Assembly: GCA_021737205.1 (NCBI GenBank)
Contig: JAIPEK010000134.1
Location: 1 to 6,442, forward strand
Length of the DNA: 6,442 nucleotides
Source: Desulfarculaceae bacterium
GTDB lineage: Bacteria; Desulfobacterota; Desulfobacteria; Desulfobacterales; Desulfobacteraceae
Reading direction: 5' to 3'
Positions 1 to 5,470 of this stretch are shown here, in pieces (the first letter of the stretch is position 1; each line of letters opens with the position of its first letter). The position numbers and the translations under genes were made by a program. Below the pieces are notes generated by a model. It did not search any database. It was not told the DNA's origin and saw only the letters and a program-made list of their open reading frames with translations.

Positions 1-60
1 GCTCTCCCGGTCCCCGATATTGGAGCCGATGGAAATATATACGGGGCCGGCGGTTTCCAT
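1..60 (-). CDS. folK: FolK, 5' fragment (HPPK)
   Basis: Only the first 20 codons are in the window, starting at the ATG at 60-58 and running off the left edge. The peptide METAGPVYISIGSNIGDRES contains the 'Y-I-x-x-G-S-N-x-G-D-R' opening typical of 6-hydroxymethyl-7,8-dihydropterin pyrophosphokinase, the folate-pathway enzyme that moves pyrophosphate from ATP to the pterin alcohol. The start lies 2 nt after the lipoprotein stop codon, so it is probably translated from the same mRNA. No strong Shine-Dalgarno is visible, only a weak GAG about 10 nt upstream, which fits translational coupling. The call rests on one short motif, so the family is likely but completeness and the active site cannot be judged. 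Confidence 0.8.
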   Translation of the reverse strand, partial: METAGPVYISIGSNIGDRES

Positions 61-62
61 GA

Positions 63-467
63 TCAACGCTCAAACCGGACCGTGTTGGAATAATCGCTTT
101 TCCGGTCCCCTGTCCCGGCCGACCGGACCCTGAAGTAATACCGGATACCTGTTTCAACCGGATAGTCAAACGATGTCTGATCGGACGGCAGTTTTTCGAT
201 CATATCGAACTCCACCGGACACCCCTTGCAGTCGGCCACGGACTGTTCGGCCCGGAAAACTTCAAACCGTTCTGCATTCGATCCGTCGCCAATTTTCCAC
301 CGTAAATGAACCATGTCATCTTTGATCTCGTAGGTGAGCCGGGCCGGTGCTGTAATCTCATCGACCTCGGGCGGACGGGGCGGCCCTTTTTTTCCGCAGC
401 CGGAAACGACAAGGGAAATAATAAGAATACCGAAAACAAATGCGTTGATCCACACCGAACGTTTCAT
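63..467 (-). CDS. Small lipoprotein with fibronectin III-like domain (LptM/YifL-type N-terminus)
   Basis: This 134-residue protein has a short basic N-terminus, a hydrophobic segment at about residues 7-22 and a lipobox (V-S-G-C) with the lipidated Cys at 24, so it should be a lipoprotein. Gly follows the Cys rather than Asp, which would favour the outer membrane under the E. coli rule. The mature end, CGKKGPPRPP, resembles the 'CGxKGPL' start of YifL/LptM, small lipoproteins that assist maturation of the LPS translocon. Residues 40-134 look like one fibronectin type III domain: L-x-W at 55-57, F-E-V-F-R at 68-72, Y-Y-F-R-V-R at 110-115 and S-N-T-V near the end. A C-K-G-C pair at 80-83 lies in a predicted loop. 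The ATG overlaps the argH stop codon by 4 nt (ATGA), with GGAAGA just upstream at 476-471. The lipoprotein call is strong. The function is unknown, and the LptM likeness covers only the N-terminal motif. Confidence 0.85.
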   Translation of the reverse strand: MKRSVWINAFVFGILIISLVVSGCGKKGPPRPPEVDEITAPARLTYEIKDDMVHLRWKIGDGSNAERFEVFRAEQSVADCKGCPVEFDMIEKLPSDQTSFDYPVETGIRYYFRVRSAGTGDRKSDYSNTVRFER

Positions 468-1846
468 TGTTCTTCCAGGTTTGAGAGCGCTTTTTCCACT
501 GCGTTCCGGACATTGTCATATCCGGTGCCGCCGTAGGAAATCCTTCTTGTGATCATGCTCTCCACGGTAAGATATTCGTATATGTCATTTTCGATCAGGT
601 CGCTGAATTGCTTGAACTCATCGACAGTAAGATCCTGAAGTTCACACCCTTTCTCCACAGCCCGGGCCACGGCTTTCCCGGAAATCGAATGGGCGTCCCG
701 GAAAGGCATTCCCTTCACGGCAAGGTAGTCGGCCAATTCGGTTGCGTTCAGAAACCCCTGTGTGCATGCCTTGTACATATTTTCCCGTTTCACCGTGATG
801 TGGGGAATCATGCGGGTGTAGATGTCAATGCAGGCCTTCAGGGTGTCCACCGTATCGAACAGCGGCTCCTTGTCCTCCTGCATGTCCTTGTTGTAGGCAA
901 GGGGCAGAGACTTCATCAAGGTGATGATCGACATGAGGTTGCCCACCACCCGGCCGGTTTTCCCCCTGACAAGTTCGGACACATCCGGGTTTTTCTTCTG
1001 GGGCATGATGCTGGAACCTGTGGTAAATGCATCCGAAATACTGATAAAATCGAACTCGCTGGTGGACCAGAGAATCAATTCTTCGGAAATCCTTGAAAAA
1101 TGAATCATGGCAATGGAGGCGCTCGAAATGAATTCCATGACGAAATCCCGGTCGGAAACCGCATCGATACTGTTTTCCGCCATTTTGGAAAACCCGAGGA
1201 GTTTACGGACAAGGTCCCGGTTGACCGGATAGGTGGTCCCGGCAAGGGCGGCCGTCCCCAGCGGCATGGAATCGGTTCGCTCCAGACAGTCTTCCATCCG
1301 TTGGGTGTCCCGTTTGAACATCTCGAAGTACGCCATCATGTGATGGGCGAACAGGACCGGCTGGGCCCGCTGCATGTGCGTATAGCCGGGCATGACCACG
1401 TCAAGATTGGCCTGTGCCAGTTTTGCGATCTCTTTTTGAAGCTTTTTGAACAGTGCCAGGATTTCGTTGAGTTCGTCCTTGAGGTACAGCCTTACATCAA
1501 GGGCGATCTGGTCGTTCCGGCTTCTTGCCGTATGCAGTTTCCTGGAAATGTCCGGGCATTCTTTTCCAAGCTCGCTTTCCACGTGCATGTGAATGTCTTC
1601 CAGCGCATCCGAATAAACCATTGAACCGGACTCGATCTTCTCTTTTACCTTTAAAAGCCCTTTTTTCAGGGCGGTCGATTCTTCATCGGTAATAATGGAC
1701 TCGGAGGCCAGCATTTCAAGATGGGCGATGCTGCCTTCGATATCCCGGGCGTACAGCCGTTTGTCAAAATGGATGGAGGCATTGAGCCTTTCCACCATTC
1801 GGTCCGTACTTTCGGTGAACCGACCTCCCCAGAGTTTTTCCGCCAT
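464..1846 (-). CDS. argH: Argininosuccinate lyase
   Basis: This enzyme splits argininosuccinate into arginine and fumarate, the last step of cytosolic arginine synthesis. It belongs to the fumarase/aspartase superfamily, whose members act as homotetramers. The 460 residues match the usual length. Visible signatures are the opening KLWGGRF (4-10), HTARSRNDQ (105-113), GYTHMQRAQP with the conserved His at 157 (154-163), and the flexible catalytic loop GSSIMPQKKNPD (277-288), which holds the conserved Ser and Lys residues. The ATG at 1846 was chosen because KLWGGRF sits at the N-terminus as in the family. Upstream in-frame codons only read into argG. The start lies 1 nt after the argG stop, and the only SD-like sequence is AAAGGA about 12 nt away, so translation is probably coupled to argG. 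The stop overlaps the lipoprotein start by 4 nt. No key residue appears to be missing. Confidence 0.98.
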   Translation of the reverse strand: MAEKLWGGRFTESTDRMVERLNASIHFDKRLYARDIEGSIAHLEMLASESIITDEESTALKKGLLKVKEKIESGSMVYSDALEDIHMHVESELGKECPDISRKLHTARSRNDQIALDVRLYLKDELNEILALFKKLQKEIAKLAQANLDVVMPGYTHMQRAQPVLFAHHMMAYFEMFKRDTQRMEDCLERTDSMPLGTAALAGTTYPVNRDLVRKLLGFSKMAENSIDAVSDRDFVMEFISSASIAMIHFSRISEELILWSTSEFDFISISDAFTTGSSIMPQKKNPDVSELVRGKTGRVVGNLMSIITLMKSLPLAYNKDMQEDKEPLFDTVDTLKACIDIYTRMIPHITVKRENMYKACTQGFLNATELADYLAVKGMPFRDAHSISGKAVARAVEKGCELQDLTVDEFKQFSDLIENDIYEYLTVESMITRRISYGGTGYDNVRNAVEKALSNLEEQ

Positions 1847-1847
1847 G

Positions 1848-3059
1848 CTACCGCCCCGTCCTTTTCCTGGAAAGCTCTTTGATCCGCATCCGCAATGCAT
1901 TAAGCTTGATGAACCCTTCGGCATCCTTCTGGGAGTAGACCTCGTCGTCCTCGAAAGTAGCAAAAGCTTCATCATACAGCGAGTTGTCCGATTCCCTTGC
2001 AAGCACGTGGCATCCGCCTTTGTAAAGTTTGAGCCTGACCCGGCCGGACACGTTTTGCTGGGTATGGTCGATCATGTTCCGGAGCATCTCCATTTCCGGG
2101 GCGAACCAGAACCCGTTGTAGATCAGTTCGGCATACTTGGGAATCAGGGAATCCCGGATATGGGCCACCTCCCGGTCCAGGGTGATGGATTCCATGTTCA
2201 TGTGAGCGGCCCGCAGCACCGTTCCGCCGGGGGTTTCATACACCCCTCTGGATTTCATCCCCACAAAGCGGTTTTCCACGATATCGATCCGGCCGATGCC
2301 GTTTCTGCCGGCTATGGTGTTAAGCTCTTTTAAAAGAGCGGCAGGAGAAAGGGGCTGCCCGTTAACGGCCACGGGGTCACCTTTTTCAAACGTGATTTCA
2401 ATGATTTCCGGGGAGTCCGGTGCATCTTCCGGCTTCACGGACATGGTGTACATGTCGTCCGTGGCCTCGGCCCAGGGATCCTCGAGTACCCCGCCCTCAT
2501 AACTGATATGGAGCATGTTCCGGTCGGTGGAGTACGGTTTGTCCGGTGTCTGGGGCACCTCGATGCCGTGTTTTTCCGCGAACGCCATCAGCCGGGTCCT
2601 TGAGTTCAGATCCCATTCCCGCCAGGGAGAGACGATTTTGATTTCCGGGTTCACCGCGTAATACCCGAGCTCGAACCGGACCTGGTCGTTGCCTTTGCCT
2701 GTGGCCCCGTGGCTCACCGTATCCGCGCCCTCTTTTTCCGCGATCTCCACCTGGCGCTTGGCGATCAGCGGCCGGGCAATGGCGGTGCCGAGAAGATACT
2801 GGCCCTCGTAAACGGCATTGGCCCGGAATGCAGGAAATACATAGTCCCGGACGAATTCTTCTCTCAAATCCTCCACATAGGCATTTACCGCCCCTGTGGC
2901 CATCGCCTTTTTATCAAGGCCGTCCAGTTCCTCTTCCTGGCCCAGGTCCGCTGTATACGCCACTACGTCACACTGGTAGGTTTCGATCAGCCATTTTAAG
3001 ATGACAGAGGTATCCAGACCCCCTGAATACGCCAGTACCACTTTTTTGATATCAGACAA
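1848..3059 (-). CDS. argG: Argininosuccinate synthase
   Basis: This enzyme condenses citrulline and aspartate, using ATP through a citrullyl-AMP intermediate, to give argininosuccinate. The 403 residues fit the common bacterial form of about 400. The N-terminal PP-loop AYSGGLDTS (10-18) binds ATP. HGATGKGNDQ (117-126) and STDRN (177-181), followed by HISYEGG (184-190) and LEDP, are family signatures for nucleotide, aspartate and citrulline binding. The start is taken as TTG at 3059, which gives MSDIKKVVLAYSGG, with AAGGAG 7 nt upstream. No ATG is available nearby. An in-frame extension upstream would add MFLVSCFKFLVKRRIG, which is only a translation of the 7-nt repeats and the ribosome binding site. 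The gene lies 291 nt after argF, separated by repeats, and 1 nt before argH. It may therefore have its own promoter. Confidence 0.97.
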   Translation of the reverse strand: MSDIKKVVLAYSGGLDTSVILKWLIETYQCDVVAYTADLGQEEELDGLDKKAMATGAVNAYVEDLREEFVRDYVFPAFRANAVYEGQYLLGTAIARPLIAKRQVEIAEKEGADTVSHGATGKGNDQVRFELGYYAVNPEIKIVSPWREWDLNSRTRLMAFAEKHGIEVPQTPDKPYSTDRNMLHISYEGGVLEDPWAEATDDMYTMSVKPEDAPDSPEIIEITFEKGDPVAVNGQPLSPAALLKELNTIAGRNGIGRIDIVENRFVGMKSRGVYETPGGTVLRAAHMNMESITLDREVAHIRDSLIPKYAELIYNGFWFAPEMEMLRNMIDHTQQNVSGRVRLKLYKGGCHVLARESDNSLYDEAFATFEDDEVYSQKDAEGFIKLNALRMRIKELSRKRTGR

Positions 3060-3066
3060 TCCGATT

Positions 3067-3072
3067 CTCCTT
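3067..3072 (-). promoter_or_regulatory. Ribosome binding site of argG, decides TTG start
   Basis: AAGGAG on the minus strand stands 7 nt before TTG at 3059. It supports TTG as the start and excludes the longer reading frame that runs back into the repeats. The tandem repeat copy begins at 3073, directly against this site. Confidence 0.85.
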
Positions 3073-3194
3073 TTTACAAGAAACTTGAAACAAGAGACAA
3101 GAAACAAGGGGTTTCATACTTGTAACTTGCCGATAGGTCGCACCCTCTTCTATCAAGTTTCGATCTTCGTTGTGATGCTACTGCACCATGGCTG
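3073..3194. repeat. Tandem repeat, copy 1 (122 bp)
   Basis: This is the copy nearest argG. Its first 79 nt (3073-3151) are identical to 3195-3273. The rest aligns with one substitution, a replaced segment (8 nt here, 4 nt in copy 2) and scattered substitutions. It contains the five heptads at 3074-3108, a GAAAC/GTTTC mini-hairpin (3101-3105 with 3111-3115), a TACAAG/CTTGTA inverted pair (3075-3080 with 3119-3124) and a 9-bp inverted repeat (3080-3088 with 3153-3161). Confidence 0.93.
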
Positions 3195-3312
3195 TTTACA
3201 AGAAACTTGAAACAAGAGACAAGAAACAAGGGGTTTCATACTTGTAACTTGCCGATAGGTCGCACCCTCTTCTTTCAAGTTTCTTCTTTGTGATGCTGCT
3301 ACATCATGGCGG
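3195..3312. repeat. Tandem repeat, copy 2 (118 bp)
   Basis: This is the copy nearest argF, 122 nt away from copy 1. It has the same heptad run (3196-3230) and the same TACAAG/CTTGTA pair (3197-3202 with 3241-3246). Its outer inverted repeat is longer than in copy 1: AAGAAACTTGAAA at 3200-3212 pairs perfectly over 13 nt with 3273-3285. Differences from copy 1 are confined to the part after 3273. Confidence 0.93.
3200..3285 (-). other. Predicted stem-loop in the argG leader (copy 2)
   Basis: The arms 3200-3212 and 3273-3285 are perfect 13-nt complements around a 60-nt loop that itself contains smaller inverted pairs. In the minus-strand transcript this would lie in the leader ahead of argG. 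There is no U-run behind it, so it does not look like an intrinsic terminator. The matching stem in copy 1 is 9 bp and ends about 7 nt upstream of the argG ribosome binding site. Confidence 0.5.
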
Positions 3313-3340
3313 TTATATGAAAGTCCGGGCATTTTTCCAA
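3312..3340 (-). promoter_or_regulatory. Candidate sigma70-type promoter for argGH
   Basis: On the minus strand, TTGGAA (3340-3335, 4 of 6 to TTGACA) is separated by exactly 17 nt from TATAAC (3317-3312, 5 of 6 to TATAAT). It lies just after the argF stop and would start a transcript about 245 nt before argG. The -35 half is formed by the last heptad of the right-hand run. The match is by eye and single promoters are easily found by chance, so this is only a candidate. Confidence 0.4.
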
Positions 3341-3350
3341 TCTCTTGTTT

Positions 3351-4274
3351 CTAGTTTCCAGTCTCTTGAATAAGTGCTTCCAGTATCGCCTTATCCATGT
3401 GTCTCTTGTTATCCGCCTGGTCCCAGATAACCGCGTTACGCGCCTCGAGGATCTCTTCTGCTATCTCCTCGCCCCGGTGGGCCGGCAGGCAGTGCATGAC
3501 CATCACGTCATCCCTGGCCTTTGACAACAATTCCGCATTGACCTGGAACCCGTCAAAGTCTGCCAGCTTTTCCTCGAGCGTTCCTTCCTGTCCCATGCTC
3601 GCCCAGACATCCGTATACACCACATCCGCGTCCTTTACCGCGGAAACCGGGTCATCGGTAAATTGAGCCCGACGTCCGCCAAATGCAGACGCTTTTTCAA
3701 TAATGTCCGCGGATACGGCATGTTTCTCCGGGCAGGCCACCACCAGGTCGAGATCCAGCACGGCTGCGGCGTTAATCCAGGAGGCGGCCACGTTGTTGCC
3801 GTCTCCCACCCATACAATTTTTCGGTCCTTGTACCCGCCCTTTTTTTCGATCACCGTCATGATGTCGCTCAAAACCTGGCATGGATGGTAGAAGTCCGTG
3901 AGCGCGTTGATAACCGGAATGGTGGAATGGGCGGCGAACTCTTGTACCAGCGAGTGGTCAAAGGTTCTCATGGACAGGCAGTCAATATAACGGGAAAGCA
4001 CCCGTGCCGTATCCTTGGCAGGCTCGTTTCTGGAGATCTGGGTCTCCTGGGTGCTCATATAGATGGAGTTTCCCCCGAGCTGCATCATGGCCGTTTCAAA
4101 CGCCACGCGCGTCCGGGTGGACTTTTTGTCGAAAATCAGGCCCAGTGTCTTTCCGGCCAGATTTTTGTCGAAAATTCCTCTTTTGTGTCGTTTTTTGAGT
4201 GTCAAAGCCTTTTCAAACAGGCTTTCAAAGTCTTCCGTTTCCAGATCCAGAAGGCATAACAAATCTTTTTTCAA
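3351..4274 (-). CDS. argF: Ornithine carbamoyltransferase
   Basis: This enzyme transfers the carbamoyl group from carbamoyl phosphate to ornithine to give citrulline, normally as a homotrimer. The 307 residues are typical. The carbamoyl-phosphate motif STRTR is at 52-56 and HPCQ at 130-133. GDGNNVAASW begins at 157, the SMG ornithine loop (DVWASMG) is at 222-228, and the catalytic HCLP with its Cys is at 261-264. HCLPAHRGEE and the SMG loop indicate ornithine rather than N-acetylornithine as substrate. The start is TTG at 4274, giving MKKDLLCLLDL, with AAGGAG 8 nt upstream and no ATG nearby. It lies 12 nt after argD. The last codons, Q-E-T-G-N-stop, fall inside a run of 7-nt repeats (3337-3371), so the extreme C-terminus may derive from repeat sequence. 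Confidence 0.97.
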   Translation of the reverse strand: MKKDLLCLLDLETEDFESLFEKALTLKKRHKRGIFDKNLAGKTLGLIFDKKSTRTRVAFETAMMQLGGNSIYMSTQETQISRNEPAKDTARVLSRYIDCLSMRTFDHSLVQEFAAHSTIPVINALTDFYHPCQVLSDIMTVIEKKGGYKDRKIVWVGDGNNVAASWINAAAVLDLDLVVACPEKHAVSADIIEKASAFGGRRAQFTDDPVSAVKDADVVYTDVWASMGQEGTLEEKLADFDGFQVNAELLSKARDDVMVMHCLPAHRGEEIAEEILEARNAVIWDQADNKRHMDKAILEALIQETGN

Positions 4275-4282
4275 ACCCGGCT

Positions 4283-4288
4283 CTCCTT
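4283..4288 (-). promoter_or_regulatory. Ribosome binding site of argF, decides TTG start
   Basis: AAGGAG on the minus strand stands 8 nt before TTG at 4274. Its first two bases are the last two bases of the argD TAA stop codon, so the sites are fused and re-initiation after argD is likely. It is the main support for a TTG start. Confidence 0.85.
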
Positions 4289-5465
4289 ATCTGTCCAGCA
4301 AATCGGACAGCACATCCGCAAGTTGATCAATCTCTTCCTTTGTTACTATCAAAGGCGGCGCAAATCTGATAATTTTACCCTGAATTGCATTGAGAATAAA
4401 CCCTTTTTTCAAACATTTTTCCACAATCTCGTCCGCGTCCGCTTCGATCTCCATTCCCACCAGAAGACCGAGCCCCCTGATCTCTTTCACTGCATTACTC
4501 TGTTTTTGAAGCGCGTACAGTTTTTCTTTCAGATAATCACCGGTTTTGCGGACTCGCGCCAGGAAAGATTCGTCTGCCACAATATCGAGAACCGCAAGTG
4601 CGGCAGCCGCAACCAGAGGCGTGCCCCCGAAGGTGGAGGCGTGGCTCCCCTTGTCAAATCCTTGTGCGGCCTTTTCCGATGCCAGCATGGCGCCGATGGG
4701 AAGACCGTTTCCCAGCGCCTTGGCAAGCGTCATGATATCCGGGGCCACATTGTATGCCTGGTGGGCGAAGAGCCGGCCGCACCTGCCCATGCCGGTCTGG
4801 ACCTCATCAAATATCAAAGGCGCCCTTTTTTCATCACACAGTTTCCTGACCGCCTCAAGGTAACCGGGAGCCGCCGGAATCACACCGCCCTCTCCCTGGA
4901 CCGGCTCGAGCATTACAGCGCAGACATCATCGTCCATCTCCTTCCTGGGTGCGTCCATATCGTTGAACGGTACATGGACGAACCCGGGAAGGAGGGGCTC
5001 GAACCCCTGTTTGATCTTTTCCTGGCCCGTGGCGGACAGGGTGGCCATGGTCCGGCCGTGGAAAGACTGCTTCATGGTGATGATCCGGTTTCGATTCGTC
5101 TCGCCCTTTTTCTGAAAATACCGCCTGGCAAGCTTGATGGCCGCCTCGTTCGCCTCTGCCCCGGAATTGGAGAAAAACACCTTGTCGGCAAAACTGTTTT
5201 CACAGAGCCTTTGGGCCAGATCCGACGCCGGCCGGGTATAAAAAAGATTGGACACATGAACAAGGGTTTCGGCCTGGGCGGATAAGGCCCTGGTTACATC
5301 CGGATGGCAGTGTCCCAGTCCGCACACCGCGATGCCGGCAAGAAAGTCGAGATACTCCTTTCCGTTTTCATCCCACAGCCTGCATCCGGATCCTTTTTCA
5401 AAGGATATTCCTTTTCTGGCATAGGTATTCATGACAAAAGAGTCGGTCTTCTGAACGGTCTCCAT
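4287..5465 (-). CDS. argD: Acetylornithine aminotransferase
   Basis: This PLP-dependent class III aminotransferase converts N-acetylglutamate semialdehyde and glutamate to N-acetylornithine and 2-oxoglutarate. In many bacteria it also serves lysine synthesis as succinyldiaminopimelate aminotransferase. From the ATG at 5465 it has 392 residues, as expected. NTYARKG (13-19) and FLAGIAVCGLGHCHP (41-55) are family N-terminal signatures. SNSGAEANEAAIKLAR begins at 99, the cofactor Asp is in IFDEVQTGMGR (D220), the Schiff-base Lys is K249 in TLAKALGNGLP, and the phosphate-contacting Thr is T278 in STFGG. A longer frame back to 5597 only overlaps argB and is rejected, because AAGGAG sits 8 nt before 5465. 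The gene begins 5 nt after argB ends. Narrow-specificity relatives such as ornithine or GABA aminotransferases are unlikely given the arg neighbours. Confidence 0.97.
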   Translation of the reverse strand: METVQKTDSFVMNTYARKGISFEKGSGCRLWDENGKEYLDFLAGIAVCGLGHCHPDVTRALSAQAETLVHVSNLFYTRPASDLAQRLCENSFADKVFFSNSGAEANEAAIKLARRYFQKKGETNRNRIITMKQSFHGRTMATLSATGQEKIKQGFEPLLPGFVHVPFNDMDAPRKEMDDDVCAVMLEPVQGEGGVIPAAPGYLEAVRKLCDEKRAPLIFDEVQTGMGRCGRLFAHQAYNVAPDIMTLAKALGNGLPIGAMLASEKAAQGFDKGSHASTFGGTPLVAAAALAVLDIVADESFLARVRKTGDYLKEKLYALQKQSNAVKEIRGLGLLVGMEIEADADEIVEKCLKKGFILNAIQGKIIRFAPPLIVTKEEIDQLADVLSDLLDR

Positions 5466-5470
5466 ATTGG

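Larger units (their letters stand above)
3074..3371. repeat. Composite repeat element bounded by inverted heptad runs
   Basis: The argF-argG gap and the last codons of argF form one structured block. At the left end, 3074-3108 reads on the plus strand as five contiguous 7-nt units: TTACAAG, AAACTTG, AAACAAG, AGACAAG, AAACAAG. At the right end, 3371-3337 reads on the minus strand as five related units: ATTCAAG, AGACTGG, AAACTAG, AAACAAG, AGATTGG. The two runs are therefore inverted and share the 11-mer GAAACAAGAGA. Between them lie two tandem copies of a unit of about 120 bp. No open frame inside looks like a gene. I infer a non-autonomous or structure-forming dispersed repeat. Target-site duplications could not be identified with confidence. 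Confidence 0.7.

Noticed and set aside
1847..2002. Upstream extension of argH to 2002
   Set aside because: It overlaps the argG 3' end. ArgH proteins begin near KLWGGRF, which follows the ATG at 1846.
3060..3107. Upstream extension of argG to 3107
   Set aside because: The added residues are a translation of the 7-nt repeats plus the ribosome binding site. The PP-loop is at the expected distance from the TTG at 3059.
3101..3115. Intrinsic terminator between argF and argG
   Set aside because: The GAAAC/GTTTC stem is short and AT-rich, and no T-run follows on the minus strand.
3060..3350. Small peptide or leader-peptide gene before argG (for example an Arg-rich attenuator peptide)
   Set aside because: Short frames starting with ATG here read only repeat sequence, lack a ribosome binding site and have no run of Arg codons.
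3074..3371. CRISPR array
   Set aside because: There are only two copies of a long unit arranged head to tail with no unique spacers, and the heptads have no spacers at all.
4323..5285. Long plus-strand open frame opposite argD (320 codons), and similar ones opposite argH, argG, argF and argB
   Set aside because: Each is antisense to a well-supported enzyme gene, shows no family motif, and is explained by codon bias on the coding strand.
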